A DNA stretch of 64,000 nt, from contig NZ_CP144164.1 in assembly GCF_037478005.1 (NCBI RefSeq), forward strand, positions 4,030,001 through 4,094,000, given 5' to 3'. The position numbers were made by a program, and so were the translations under genes. Position 1 is the stretch's first letter. Each line of letters starts with the position of its first letter. This document shows positions 37,754 through 48,716 of the stretch, piece by piece. The stretch is from Alteromonas sp. M12 (GTDB lineage Bacteria > Pseudomonadota > Gammaproteobacteria > Enterobacterales > Alteromonadaceae). Under the pieces are notes generated by a model. It did no database searches. It was not told the origin of the DNA and saw only the letters and a list, made by a program, of their open reading frames with translations.

Positions 37754-37773
37754 AGAGCGCTAGCGCTTTTTTC
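37754..37773 (+). terminator. Terminator-like hairpin with T-run in the rpe leader
   Basis: AGCGCTAGCGCT (37756-37767) is a self-complementary 12-mer followed by TTTTTT. No plus-strand gene ends within 1.6 kb upstream. It could end a small RNA or serve as attenuator before rpe; the stem is short. Confidence 0.4.
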
Positions 37774-37821
37774 ATAAACCATTTTTCTTTACACTATCGT
37801 CAAATTTTTTTGGAGAAGTTC

Positions 37822-38499
37822 ATGAGTCCTTTTTTAATTGCTCCTTCTATCCTTTCCGCTAATTTTGCTTGTTTAGGAAACGAAGTGGATAGTGTGATAG
37901 AAGCTGGTGCAGATCTAGTTCACTTCGATGTGATGGATAACCATTACGTTCCAAACTTAACGGTAGGTCCGTTAGTGTGTGAGTCATTGGTGAAACACGG
38001 CGTAACAAAGCCGATTGATGTGCATTTAATGGTAGAGCCTGTTGATCAGATGATTGAAGACTTCGCCAAAGCTGGCGCAAATCGAATCAGTTTCCACCCT
38101 GAAGCAACAAAGCATTTAGATAGAAGTGTGCAATTAGTTATCGAAAGTGGCTGTGAGGTTGGATTAGTGCTGAACCCGGCGACGCCGTTAAATTGTCTTG
38201 ACCATATAATAGATAAACTAGACTTCATTCTAATGATGTCGGTTAACCCTGGATTTGGCGGACAACAGTTTATACCGCAAACACTGGATAAAATCAGATC
38301 TGTTAAACAAAGGGTACAAGCATCGGGTAAACAAATTCGAATTCAAATTGACGGCGGCGTAAAAGTCGATAATATTCGCAGCATCGCTGAAGCAGGGGCC
38401 GATACTTTTGTTGCTGGCTCAGCCATATTTAATCAGCCAGATTACAAACACGTCATAGACCAAATGCGCGCAGAATTAAGCAAAGTGAATATGGCTTAA
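37822..38499 (+). CDS. rpe: Ribulose-phosphate 3-epimerase
   Basis: 225 aa from the ATG at 37822, which has TGGAGAAG upstream; an earlier in-frame start at 37741 overlaps hairpin sequence and is unlikely. It interconverts ribulose 5-phosphate and xylulose 5-phosphate. [38 protein letters not shown] and [14 protein letters not shown] carry the metal ligands and phosphate loop. It is followed by trpS 36 bp later, as in E. coli. Confidence 0.96.
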   Translation: MSPFLIAPSILSANFACLGNEVDSVIEAGADLVHFDVMDNHYVPNLTVGPLVCESLVKHGVTKPIDVHLMVEPVDQMIEDFAKAGANRISFHPEATKHLDRSVQLVIESGCEVGLVLNPATPLNCLDHIIDKLDFILMMSVNPGFGGQQFIPQTLDKIRSVKQRVQASGKQIRIQIDGGVKVDNIRSIAEAGADTFVAGSAIFNQPDYKHVIDQMRAELSKVNMA

Positions 38500-38535
38500 G
38501 CGTGTTTCTAACCTTTAAGAAGATAATTTTATAAT

Positions 38536-39540
38536 ATGAGTAAACCAATTGTATTAAGTGGTTGTCAGCCGTCTGGACAACTGACTATAGGAAACTATAT
38601 GGGCGCATTGCGCCAATGGGTCGATATGCAACAAGATAATGATTGTTTGTATATGATTGTCGATATGCATGCAATTACAGTGCGTCAAGATCCTAAAGCC
38701 CTCTACAACGCATGTTTAGACGGTTTATCTTTATACTTAGCCTGTGGAATAGATCCAAGTCAGAGTACCATTTTCATGCAGTCCCATGTGCCAGAGCACG
38801 CGCAATTGGCTTGGGTGCTTAATTGCTATACGCAAATGGGTGAATTGAACAGGATGACTCAATTCAAAGATAAATCAGCTAAAAATGTGGCTAACGTTAA
38901 CGCTGGCTTATTGACCTACCCTGCTCTTATGGCTGCTGATATTTTATTGTACCAGCCAAATAAAGTACCTGTAGGTGATGATCAAAAGCAACATTTAGAA
39001 CTTACCCGCGATGTGGCCACACGTTTCAACAACTTATATGGCGACGTGTTTACGATCCCAGACCCATTTATCCCTGAGTTTGGTGCCCGCATAATGAGTC
39101 TTCAGGATCCAAGCAGTAAGATGTCGAAATCTGATTCGAATCCTAATAACTTTGTTGGCTTATTAGAAGATACTAAAAAGATTAGTAAGAAAATTAAGCG
39201 TGCAGTAACGGATTCAGATGAGCAGGCGCGCATTTATTTCGACAAACAGGAAAAACCTGGGGTTTCCAATTTATTATCGTTATTGTCCTGTGCAACAGGT
39301 AAAAGCATTGATAGCTTAGTACCTGAATACGAAGACAAAATGTATGGTCATTTAAAAGGTGATGTGGCCGATGCGGTTGTTGCGTTGCTAGAACCTATTC
39401 AAGCTAAGTTCCACGAAATACGTTCAGACCAAGACTATTTGAATACGGTTATGCGAGATGGAGCTGAAAAAGCCAGTGCTCGTGCCTCTGTAATGATTCA
39501 AAAAGTTTACCAAGCAGTTGGATTTATACCAAAGCCTTAG
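38536..39540 (+). CDS. trpS: Tryptophanyl-tRNA synthetase
   Basis: 334 aa, class [19 protein letters not shown] holds the HIGH-like motif TIGN, and SSKMSKSD the KMSKS loop. [15 protein letters not shown] is typical of bacterial TrpRS. Normal length. It charges tRNA-Trp. It is downstream of rpe in an apparent two-gene unit. Confidence 0.97.
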   Translation: MSKPIVLSGCQPSGQLTIGNYMGALRQWVDMQQDNDCLYMIVDMHAITVRQDPKALYNACLDGLSLYLACGIDPSQSTIFMQSHVPEHAQLAWVLNCYTQMGELNRMTQFKDKSAKNVANVNAGLLTYPALMAADILLYQPNKVPVGDDQKQHLELTRDVATRFNNLYGDVFTIPDPFIPEFGARIMSLQDPSSKMSKSDSNPNNFVGLLEDTKKISKKIKRAVTDSDEQARIYFDKQEKPGVSNLLSLLSCATGKSIDSLVPEYEDKMYGHLKGDVADAVVALLEPIQAKFHEIRSDQDYLNTVMRDGAEKASARASVMIQKVYQAVGFIPKP

Positions 39541-39557
39541 CGCTGATTAGGAAAACA

Positions 39558-39602
39558 TTTTTGGAAAGTTACGGTTCTGCGGGTAATCCTTTTTTGGAAA
39601 GT
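39558..39602. repeat. Direct repeat upstream of pabA
   Basis: TTTTTGGAAAGT occurs at 39558-39569 and 39591-39602, exactly 33 bp apart. The second copy overlaps the ribosome binding site of pabA (GGAAAG). It could be a duplicated regulator site on one face of the helix, or chance duplication. Confidence 0.5.
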
Positions 39603-39610
39603 AAATTGTC

Positions 39611-40219
39611 ATGCTATTGTTGATCGATAACTATGATTCTTTTACTCATAACCTTGCTCGTTACTTCCGAGAATTGAATGTCGAAGTGCAGGTAGTGAGA
39701 AATGACCAGATAACCTGTGAGCAAATTGCCCAACTTGCACCGCAATATTTGGTTTTCTCCCCTGGGCCTTGCACGCCCAATGAAGCGGGAGTCACACTAG
39801 AAGCTATTCGCACTTTTGCAGGCAAGATCCCTATTCTTGGGGTTTGTTTAGGACATCAAGCAATCGGGCAAATATTCGGTGCAAAAGTGGAAGTGGCCGA
39901 ACACATAATGCACGGTAAAACCTCCAGTATTCGCCATAACTCAACCCCCCTTTTCGAAAATATTGAAGACCCATTTATTGCCACTCGTTATCATTCTTTG
40001 ATACTGAATTGCGATTCATTACCGAAAGAGTTTGATATTACCGCTTGGTGTGAAGAATTTAGCCAGTTCGAACCTATGGCGATAGAGCACAAAATTTGGC
40101 CATTAATGGGCATGCAGTTCCACCCTGAGTCACTTTTAACTAAAGTAGGGCATAAATTATTAAGTAATTTTGTTAAGATTGCCGATAGATGGTGGTTAGC
40201 TACAAACGAAACTATTTAA
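39611..40219 (+). CDS. pabA: Aminodeoxychorismate synthase component II (glutamine amidotransferase)
   Basis: 202 aa, class I amidotransferase. LLLIDNYDSFTHNLARYF, nucleophile loop GVCLGHQAIGQ and QFHPESLLT give the Cys-His-Glu triad. It provides ammonia to PabB for folate synthesis. TrpG is nearly indistinguishable by motif; PabA is chosen because no trp genes other than trpS are near and because pabA next to an argD/astC-type gene is a common arrangement. Confidence 0.85.
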   Translation: MLLLIDNYDSFTHNLARYFRELNVEVQVVRNDQITCEQIAQLAPQYLVFSPGPCTPNEAGVTLEAIRTFAGKIPILGVCLGHQAIGQIFGAKVEVAEHIMHGKTSSIRHNSTPLFENIEDPFIATRYHSLILNCDSLPKEFDITAWCEEFSQFEPMAIEHKIWPLMGMQFHPESLLTKVGHKLLSNFVKIADRWWLATNETI

Positions 40220-40298
40220 AGTGTTTTTTCAACTCTACAAGTCTGCTAATTTACAATAGTACATCCCAAACCTAATTCAACGGCAATAAGAAGAATCA

Positions 40299-41459
40299 AT
40301 GAGCGAACTTTTGGCATTAAAAAACGAAATCAACCTACGCTTTGATTACCTGACTATTAGCCTAAAATTAGCCCAGCAGCATATGGGAGCAGGTACAGAA
40401 ACAAAGGATGTTGAATTGCCCGCGAATAGTGAAGCTCAGCGCACACTGCTGCAAGTTGAGAAACAAGCTAGACATGATAAAGAGCTCAATCGACGTTCTC
40501 ACACTAACTATGTGCAAGATATCCAAAACATGGTTCATAATGAGGTTATCAAGCGCTTAGAAGCTCAACTCGAAGATACTGATAAACTATTCAACGAAGT
40601 GTTAGGCTTTGACCACAACCTGCCCGCACTACTTGATTCGCTGGCGGCCAAATCAACTTCCATCAGCAAAATTGAACCTATAGCGGCTGGAATGCCTTGG
40701 CTTTATGATGAATTGATTAGGCTTATCAATACCCCTAAATATCGTAGAGTAGACTCAAATGGCAAAGTAGTTGTAGTTGAAAGTTTAAAAACCGCGTTAA
40801 GCTATCTAGGCGTTGAGAATATTAAGATGCTGATCCCTTCCATAGCATTTCGACGTTGTTTACCGCAAATTACCGATCCTTTTCCAAAAATCAAAGTGCA
40901 AATGATGGATGCGTCTATTGGTACAGCGATGTCATGTAAAAAGTTAGCGCAATTGAATAAACTAGATAGTTATAATGCCTTTCTACTGGGGTTATTCCAT
41001 GACTTCGGTAAAATAGTAATAGTGCGCCTATTTTTTAAATTATTTGAGCAGGTGCACAGAGAAGCGGTACTCGAAGCGCAAAATGAGCGCAAGAGAGATG
41101 AACATTTTGCGTTGGGGGAAGTTGTACCTTCAGAAACGTTTTTACTCAATGCGTTAACTACCTATGGTTATTCACTAAGCACAGAGCTCATTTCGCGGAT
41201 GCCATTCAAACGACTGGTTTTTGTTGAAGCCATGAACGAATTTGCTAACTACAAAGAAATAGGCGAAATGTCTCCATTTGGTAAAGTACTAGCCCAAGGT
41301 GAAGCCTACAATCGATATCGAACTCTTAAATCGAATAAGTTGATTTCCTTAGACGAAGCAAAAATATATCTACGTCAATTTTGCTTTCCTAAAGGTGCTT
41401 TGGGCGAATTGAAGAAAACTAATTTGCGAGATTTTGATATAATTTTGGATGAAAAATAA
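40299..41459 (+). CDS. HDOD-domain protein
   Basis: 386 aa. The N-terminal 100 residues are charged and helical (probable coiled coil 5-100). An HDOD domain follows (about 105-330), with the typical LLDSLAAKSTSISKIEPIA, VESLKTALSYLGVENIKMLI and LGLFHDFGK (H234-D235). HDOD proteins are usually signalling adaptors lacking phosphodiesterase activity. No output domain follows. It has its own start with AATAAGAAGAA upstream and no operon partner; the target process is unknown. Confidence 0.85.
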   Translation: MSELLALKNEINLRFDYLTISLKLAQQHMGAGTETKDVELPANSEAQRTLLQVEKQARHDKELNRRSHTNYVQDIQNMVHNEVIKRLEAQLEDTDKLFNEVLGFDHNLPALLDSLAAKSTSISKIEPIAAGMPWLYDELIRLINTPKYRRVDSNGKVVVVESLKTALSYLGVENIKMLIPSIAFRRCLPQITDPFPKIKVQMMDASIGTAMSCKKLAQLNKLDSYNAFLLGLFHDFGKIVIVRLFFKLFEQVHREAVLEAQNERKRDEHFALGEVVPSETFLLNALTTYGYSLSTELISRMPFKRLVFVEAMNEFANYKEIGEMSPFGKVLAQGEAYNRYRTLKSNKLISLDEAKIYLRQFCFPKGALGELKKTNLRDFDIILDEK

Positions 41460-41656
41460 TCAAAACGTCTCAGTAAATTCGTTTATCCCCATAATTTTTA
41501 AAATTTTTTTTACATATTCATGCAACTATCATGATTGCTTTATGATCTTGTGAATTAGATAAACTCTCAATTCTAGTTAGAATCTAATTTCGCTGTAAGT
41601 AAATTTAATCAAAACAGTTCAGCCTCAAAAGCGGCTATCCATAGACAATTTTAGAG

Positions 41657-41694
41657 ATGCATAAAATTGTATGGCGTAGCACAATTTTATGCAT
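41657..41694. other. Perfect 14-bp inverted repeat
   Basis: ATGCATAAAATTGT (41657-41670), 10-nt loop, ACAATTTTATGCAT (41681-41694). It is not followed by a T-run, and no gene ends within 190 bp, so it is more likely an operator or RNA structure than a terminator. Function unknown. Confidence 0.65.
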
Positions 41695-41796
41695 AAACAG
41701 CAGATTGCTTAGTTTAAATAGTTATTCACTATTCCTGCAAAATTAGCCGCATCCCTTTAAATTTAAGGGTTTTCGGCGTTTACCCTAGAGACAGAT

Positions 41797-41810
41797 TGAA
41801 TAAAATCTGA
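41797..41810. promoter_or_regulatory. Weak candidate ARG box upstream of astC
   Basis: TGAAT-AAAA-TCTGA: the left half is a perfect ARG half site, the right half poor. About 110 bp upstream of astC. ArgR control of AST genes is plausible, but this single site is weak. Confidence 0.25.
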
Positions 41811-41913
41811 CACAATGCGCAGTCCAAATTGGTCGTTCGGCAAGTATTTTTTGGTGACCAACCCAGTATTAATCACAAGTGAAAATAGACGTCCAGAATT
41901 TTAAGTGAGGTAA

Positions 41914-43122
<1,209 letters not shown>

Positions 43123-43156
43123 GCTAAAACGCAACCAGTAAAGTGAGCACGCTATT

Positions 43157-44188
43157 ATGAAAGTGATCCGTCCTATTGCGTTAAATGATTATGATGCCTT
43201 GTATGATATTGCTGTTGAGTCAGGTATTGGTTTTACATCACTGCCTGTAAACGAGGCTTTGTTACGACGCAAAATAGAACAATCTGAAATTGCTTTTCGA
43301 GAGAAAGTCGATAAACCCGCTAATCAAAGCTATTTATTCGTCATGGAAGATACCGATACAAATGAAGTAGTCGGTACCAGTGGCATTGCTGCGACAGTCG
43401 GCCTAGAAGACTCTTTTTACCACTATCATTGTGGCAAAGTAGTGCATGCTTCTCGTGAGCTTAAAATCCACAACACTGTGGATATTTTAACGCTTTGTAA
43501 CGACTACACAGGTGTGTCTGAAATATGCACTTTGTTTCTCAAAGAAAATGCTCGTAAAGGCAGTAATGGTCGATTGCTGTCAAAATTTCGATTTTTATTT
43601 ATGTTAGAGCATCAAACTCGGTTTTCAGAAACAGTAATTGCTGAAATGCGTGGAGTAAGTGACGAAAACGGCACCTCTCCATTTTGGCAATGGCTGGAAG
43701 AACATTTCTTTTCAATGGACTTCCCCACTGCGGATTATTTAACCGGCATTGGAGACAAAGTCTTCATTGCCGAATTAATGCCCAAATACCCAATTTATGT
43801 CAGTTTGTTGAGCAAAGCGGCGCAAGCGGTTATCGGTCAAGTTCATGAAAAAACTCGTCCTGCTTTACAGCTTTTGCAACAAGAAGGGTTTATTAGCCGT
43901 GGCTATGTGGACATTTTTGATGGTGGCCCAACAGTAGAAGCCAATATCCAACACATTAGAACCGCCCAAGCTAGTCGTAAGCTGCCGATTAAAATTGACC
44001 AGCAAAAAGCCGCTGACGGCGCTTTATGCTACGTAATTAATACTAAGGTAAAAGACTTTAGAGCAATTACCACGGAAGTCTATGTAGATAACGACAACAA
44101 CTTTGCGTATATCTCTCCCGAAAGCGCTGCAGCGTTAATGGTCGTTGAAAATGACCATATACGATATGCGCCAACCAAAATAATTTAA
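43157..44188 (+). CDS. astA: Arginine N-succinyltransferase
   Basis: 343 aa, GNAT-related AstA family. VIRPIALNDYDALYDIAVESG at the N-terminus, SSICTLFLKENARKGSNGRLLSKFRF-like core and FDGGPTVEA near residue 255. It succinylates arginine with succinyl-CoA, the committing step of AST catabolism. 34 bp after astC, 23 bp before astD. Confidence 0.95.
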   Translation: MKVIRPIALNDYDALYDIAVESGIGFTSLPVNEALLRRKIEQSEIAFREKVDKPANQSYLFVMEDTDTNEVVGTSGIAATVGLEDSFYHYHCGKVVHASRELKIHNTVDILTLCNDYTGVSEICTLFLKENARKGSNGRLLSKFRFLFMLEHQTRFSETVIAEMRGVSDENGTSPFWQWLEEHFFSMDFPTADYLTGIGDKVFIAELMPKYPIYVSLLSKAAQAVIGQVHEKTRPALQLLQQEGFISRGYVDIFDGGPTVEANIQHIRTAQASRKLPIKIDQQKAADGALCYVINTKVKDFRAITTEVYVDNDNNFAYISPESAAALMVVENDHIRYAPTKII

Positions 44189-44211
44189 TAACCCAGCCAT
44201 AGGAATTATGT

Positions 44212-45684
44212 ATGACGACACAAGCCCACTATATTGCAGGTGAGTGGCACCTAGGTGAAGGTCACGATATTGAATCAATTGATCCCGCTAAAAACACCAT
44301 TATTTGGCAAGCAAAATCTGCTTCGCCGCAACAAATAGATGCGGCAGTAAAAGCTGCCCGAAACGCGTTTTTAAGCTGGAGTGATTTACCCCTTGAGGGC
44401 CGTCTGGAAATTGTTAAACGGTATGCAGAGCTACTTACTGAAAACAAACAAGACTTAGCATTAACCATTGCTCAAGAAACGGGAAAACCGTTATGGGAAA
44501 CGGCAACTGAGGTAGGTGCGATGGTTGGCAAAATTGCGATATCAGAACGAGCGTATCAAGATCGCACGGGTACAGTTGAAAATCCAATGCCTGTGGGCAA
44601 GGCGTTTATTCGCCACAAACCCCATGGTGTAGTAGCAGTTTTTGGTCCGTATAATTTCCCAGGCCACCTTCCTAATGGACATATAGTTCCTGCGCTCATT
44701 GCCGGTAATAGCATAGTATTCAAACCTAGTGATCTGACCCCTTTGGTGGCTCAGAAAATGGTGAAACTCTGGCAGCAAGCGGGTTTACCTGCAGGGGTTT
44801 TGAATTTAGTACAAGGCGAAGTAGAAACCGGTAAAGCATTAGCAAGCCATGCTGATATTGATGGCCTGTTTTTCACAGGAAGTTCGCGTACTGGCAAAAT
44901 TTTACATGAACAATTTGCAGGTCACCCGGGTAAAATATTAGCCTTGGAGATGGGTGGTAATAACCCCCTTATCGTAAAAGATGCAAAAGACATTAACGCT
45001 GTAGTCCACGACATTGTTCAATCGGCATTTGTCACGTCTGGACAACGTTGTACCTGCGCCCGTCGGTTGTTTATTCAAAACGGTGAACAGGGCGACGCAA
45101 TTCTAGCCAAGCTAATTGAGGTTACCAAAAACATCAAAGTTGACCATTATGATGCCGAAATACAGCCATTTATGGGCGCAATGATTTCTGCTAATGCGGC
45201 CGCTGGAATGGTTAAAGCACAGCAACAATTAGTTGATTTAGGTGCAACTGAATTAGTCAAACTAAAGCATATGGATACAGCAACAGGCTTCGTCACACCG
45301 GGGATTCTCGATGTTACTTCTATGTTTGATGAGATGCCTGATGAAGAACATTTCGGACCTCTTTTGAAAGTAATTCGATATGACGATTTTGACCAAGCAA
45401 TTGCGTCAGCAAATAACACCAAATTCGGATTAAGTGCAGGTTTCATCGGCGACAGTGAAGCGGACTATCAGCACTTTTTCAAACGCATACGTGCAGGTAT
45501 TGTAAATTGGAATAGACCGATTACCGGTGCAAGCAGTGCCGCGCCATTTGGCGGAATTGGGGAAAGCGGTAATCACCGTGCTAGCGCATATTATGCCGCT
45601 GACTATTGTGCCTTCCCTGTGGCTTCTGTGGAATTGGAGCAGGTAACTCTGCCTGGAACCTTAAGCCCTGGCTTAAGCATATAA
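44212..45684 (+). CDS. astD: Succinylglutamate-semialdehyde dehydrogenase
   Basis: 490 aa, aldehyde dehydrogenase family. [26 protein letters not shown], the general-base Glu in [13 protein letters not shown] and the catalytic Cys in [10 protein letters not shown]. It oxidises succinylglutamate semialdehyde with NAD. Third gene of the operon. A DUF1338 gene follows where astB/astE might be expected. Confidence 0.96.
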   Translation: MTTQAHYIAGEWHLGEGHDIESIDPAKNTIIWQAKSASPQQIDAAVKAARNAFLSWSDLPLEGRLEIVKRYAELLTENKQDLALTIAQETGKPLWETATEVGAMVGKIAISERAYQDRTGTVENPMPVGKAFIRHKPHGVVAVFGPYNFPGHLPNGHIVPALIAGNSIVFKPSDLTPLVAQKMVKLWQQAGLPAGVLNLVQGEVETGKALASHADIDGLFFTGSSRTGKILHEQFAGHPGKILALEMGGNNPLIVKDAKDINAVVHDIVQSAFVTSGQRCTCARRLFIQNGEQGDAILAKLIEVTKNIKVDHYDAEIQPFMGAMISANAAAGMVKAQQQLVDLGATELVKLKHMDTATGFVTPGILDVTSMFDEMPDEEHFGPLLKVIRYDDFDQAIASANNTKFGLSAGFIGDSEADYQHFFKRIRAGIVNWNRPITGASSAAPFGGIGESGNHRASAYYAADYCAFPVASVELEQVTLPGTLSPGLSI

Positions 45685-45751
45685 GTTATTTAACCGCCTG
45701 TAATCATTATGCGTTGCAGGCCCTTTTACCAAATCGAGATAGGCTGCAGCT

Positions 45752-46564
45752 ATGCACACTGATATTGACACTTTGTTTGCAAATCTTTGGCAGGATTACA
45801 TAAACATTACCCCTTCTGCACAAAAAGTTCATAAATTGCTAGGGCAATACAATGGACAATCTGAGCTAGTAAACGACCATGTCGCGTTTCGCACCTTTGA
45901 TATAGACTCTGTCAATTTAGATAAACTTGCGGCGCATTTTTTGGCCTTAGGTTATGTGGAAAAAGGCCAATATGACTTTGTGCAAAAGAAACTCAAAGCA
46001 AAACATTTTGAACATCCACAAAGCACCAAACCCAAAGTATTTATTAGCGAATTATTGGTGAACGAGTTCGAAAAGCCCATACAAGACATCATTCATAAGA
46101 TGGTGAGCCAAGTAGCAGAAGAAGCGACTAGCCAAGAAAACTTTTTGTATTCAGGTCCCCATTGGCAAATATCCAGTGACGAATATGAAACCCTTTTGGA
46201 GGTTTCTGAATATGCAGCTTGGATGGCTGCGTGGGGATATCGCGCCAACCATTTCACCGTTTCAGTCAATCATCTTCAAGATTTAGACTTATTGACCGAT
46301 GTAAATGACCTATTAAAACAAGCGGGTTTTATACTCAATACATCAGGTGGCGAAATCAAAGGTGGCCCAGAGGTTTACCTAACGCAGTCTTCCACAATGG
46401 CTGATCATATTGAGGTGAATTTTTCAGACACCAGCAAGGTCATTCCAAGCTGTTTTTATGAATTTGCCCAACGATACGAATTGCCTAACGGTGAACTTTA
46501 TCAAGGTTTTGTGGCAGCTTCGGCTGATAAGATCTTCGAAAGTACTAACGCCAAAAAATCTTAA
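45752..46564 (+). CDS. DUF1338 family protein (2-oxoadipate dioxygenase/decarboxylase type)
   Basis: 270 aa, a short single-domain member. The three likely Fe(II) ligands of the HglS/YdcJ fold are H43 in NDHVAFRT, H167 in RANHFTVSVN and E221 in HIEVNF. HglS turns 2-oxoadipate into 2-hydroxyglutarate in lysine breakdown; shorter DUF1338 proteins have unproven substrates. It lies 67 bp after astD in the same direction, so may be co-transcribed and act on an arginine- or lysine-derived 2-oxo acid (inference). Confidence 0.85.
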   Translation: MHTDIDTLFANLWQDYINITPSAQKVHKLLGQYNGQSELVNDHVAFRTFDIDSVNLDKLAAHFLALGYVEKGQYDFVQKKLKAKHFEHPQSTKPKVFISELLVNEFEKPIQDIIHKMVSQVAEEATSQENFLYSGPHWQISSDEYETLLEVSEYAAWMAAWGYRANHFTVSVNHLQDLDLLTDVNDLLKQAGFILNTSGGEIKGGPEVYLTQSSTMADHIEVNFSDTSKVIPSCFYEFAQRYELPNGELYQGFVAASADKIFESTNAKKS

Positions 46565-46599
46565 ACCAAATCTTTATTAGGATAGGTGGTAAGTAAGCG

Positions 46600-48552
46600 T
46601 TAACAAACCTTTTCAACCAAAGCAAACAACTGTTGATAACGCATAGATTGACAAAGGCCAAAACCGTTTAGGTTTCTGGCCTTTATTTTTGTCAAATATG
46701 GATTGCTAAGGCCCGCCAAAAATCGTGTAAATAAAACCCTTGAGACGGGTTCATCAAATTTCGCCGTATAACTAGCGGATAGTTCTGCGAATATCTTTTC
46801 GAGTCGCCCTTGATCAGGCGCAGCAGAATCAATAATTTCGGGTAAGTTAATTCCACCCGATAAACACACACTACAATGTCCACATGCTTGGGTTAAACTA
46901 TTGTCGTCAAAATAACGGGCTAATGTCTGACTTAAACACTGCTTATTTTGGAAAAACCCCACCAAATCATCAATCCGTTGAATTTCCGCCGATTCTCTTT
47001 GTTTAAAATAGACAAATAATGACTCGGTTAAATCAGGGTCCGCTAGCTTAGTCTCATCGACTTTGAAAACATCGGTATGTCGCTGACTTTGTAATTCAAT
47101 GAGTTCTTGCCCATGTAAATAATCCAACGCGCTAACCAAACGGTTACGGGGATGCGGATAGGCGCTTTTCAGTTCCGCTTGATCTAGCGTTGCCCATACT
47201 TTTTTCATCGGACTGGCAGCAAATACAGCCTCTAAAAATTGACGTCGTTCGCCATCAAAGCGGGCAAGTATTTTCGAAATATCTTCAATAAACCGAAAAC
47301 GGATCTCCGAAAAATAGCCAAACAGAGGAGTAATCACTTTCCTCAACTCCAATTGCACTAACAAGGTCTTTAATGGTAGTTGGCGAACATTGGTGTCGTT
47401 GGATAAAGGAATTAATTGGGTTTCCCACCTAATATCGCCAGCGGAAGAAAGCGCACAGAGATCTTTTATATTTTGAATAACCTTAGCAATACTGTTGAGT
47501 TCAGGAGTATCTGCATAAACGAAGTTTTCAAGGCGAGTCAGGTTATTCAAATTAGCTAACGTAATACATTCTGATGTTAGGCCGTCCCTACCAGCTCGCC
47601 CAATTTCTTGACTATATGCTTCTATCGATTTGGGTAACTCATAATGAATTACAAATCGTATATTAGATTTGTCGACTCCCATACCGAATGCAATAGTTGC
47701 GACCACTATATCAATTTGATCAGCCATAAATTGCTGCTGAGTAGATTGTCGTTGCTGGTCTTTTAAGCCAGCATGATATGGCACTGCATTGTGTCCTTGC
47801 TGACGTAAAACTAAAGCTAACTCTTCAGCCTCTTTTTGCAAAGTAACATAGACGATACCGGCTCCGCTGAGCTTAGCTAGTTGCTCCATTAACATGACTG
47901 TTTTTTGCTCTTCAGGAGCGTACAGAACCTTGAGGTTCAGATTTGCACGATAGAATCCAGTTTGCACAATATGTTGCGCCTGAATAGCAAACTTGTTTGC
48001 CATGTCATGTTTAACATTTGCTGTGGCCGTGGCGGTAAGCAGTAAAACCTGAGGAATATTCAAGGCTTTTTGGTAATCCGGCAACTTTAAATAATCCGGT
48101 CGAAAATTGTGTCCCCATTCGGAAATACAATGCGCTTCATCTACAACAAGTAATGACACATCCACCGACTCAATAAATTGTCTAAATCGTTCGTTTTTGA
48201 AACGCTCTACCGACACCATTAATATTTTCAAAGTACCACTGCGAGCATCTTGCATCACTTGTTGGTTTTGCGCATAACTTAAGGTTGAGTCGACTTTGGC
48301 GGCTGCAATATTTCGCGCCAATAAAAAGTCTAGCTGGTCTTGCATTAGGGCAAGTAAAGGAGACACCACCAAAGTTAAATTCGGTAGTTGTAATGCACTA
48401 AACTGATAGCACAAGGACTTACCTGATCCGGTGGGGAATATGGCCAAGCAAGAGTGGTTATTTAAAATGGTCTCGATTACCGGAAATTGTCCGTTCCTAA
48501 AATCATCAAAACCAAAGTGTTGTTTAAGAGACGAGACTAATTCCTGTTTCAA
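46600..48552 (-). CDS. RecQ-family DNA helicase with rearranged C-terminus
   Basis: 650 aa, TTG start at 48552 preceded by AGGAAG 6 nt upstream. Helicase motifs: FRNGQFPVIETIL, Walker A FPTGSGKSLCYQ, DEAH in VVDEAHCISEWGHNFRPDY, SYSQEIGRAGRDG-type motif VI. The four-Cys zinc site (C539, C557, C560, C563) does not follow the helicase core directly as in E. coli RecQ; about 180 residues with a winged-helix-like pattern intervene, and an 87-residue tail follows. It unwinds DNA 3' to 5' in recombination or replication repair. It is a distinct RecQ subtype, not the canonical recQ. Confidence 0.88.
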   Translation of the reverse strand: MKQELVSSLKQHFGFDDFRNGQFPVIETILNNHSCLAIFPTGSGKSLCYQFSALQLPNLTLVVSPLLALMQDQLDFLLARNIAAAKVDSTLSYAQNQQVMQDARSGTLKILMVSVERFKNERFRQFIESVDVSLLVVDEAHCISEWGHNFRPDYLKLPDYQKALNIPQVLLLTATATANVKHDMANKFAIQAQHIVQTGFYRANLNLKVLYAPEEQKTVMLMEQLAKLSGAGIVYVTLQKEAEELALVLRQQGHNAVPYHAGLKDQQRQSTQQQFMADQIDIVVATIAFGMGVDKSNIRFVIHYELPKSIEAYSQEIGRAGRDGLTSECITLANLNNLTRLENFVYADTPELNSIAKVIQNIKDLCALSSAGDIRWETQLIPLSNDTNVRQLPLKTLLVQLELRKVITPLFGYFSEIRFRFIEDISKILARFDGERRQFLEAVFAASPMKKVWATLDQAELKSAYPHPRNRLVSALDYLHGQELIELQSQRHTDVFKVDETKLADPDLTESLFVYFKQRESAEIQRIDDLVGFFQNKQCLSQTLARYFDDNSLTQACGHCSVCLSGGINLPEIIDSAAPDQGRLEKIFAELSASYTAKFDEPVSRVLFTRFLAGLSNPYLTKIKARNLNGFGLCQSMRYQQLFALVEKVC

Positions 48553-48716
48553 TTGAGACTTCCTAGTTGATTAAATATTCTTTTCATTGCCCGATGGTAT
48601 AAACCTCTAGCGACTGAATATCGTCTAAATTGATAGTAGGATCTGGTATGAGAATATGCAATTTGCGGCCAAAAATCTGTACCTAAGCCAAATAGTTAAC
48701 CACAGTCAAAGCTTGA

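Larger units (their letters stand above)
37509..37821. other. Divergent region between the porin gene and rpe
   Basis: 313 bp. The first 170 bp are very AT-rich (poly-A/T and ATTAATAA motifs) and probably hold the porin promoter. The part near rpe holds two hairpins annotated separately. No gene is seen. Confidence 0.6.

Noticed and set aside
37741..37821. N-terminal extension of rpe
   Set aside because: Would translate through the terminator-like hairpin and add 27 residues foreign to the family; the ATG at 37822 has a good ribosome binding site.
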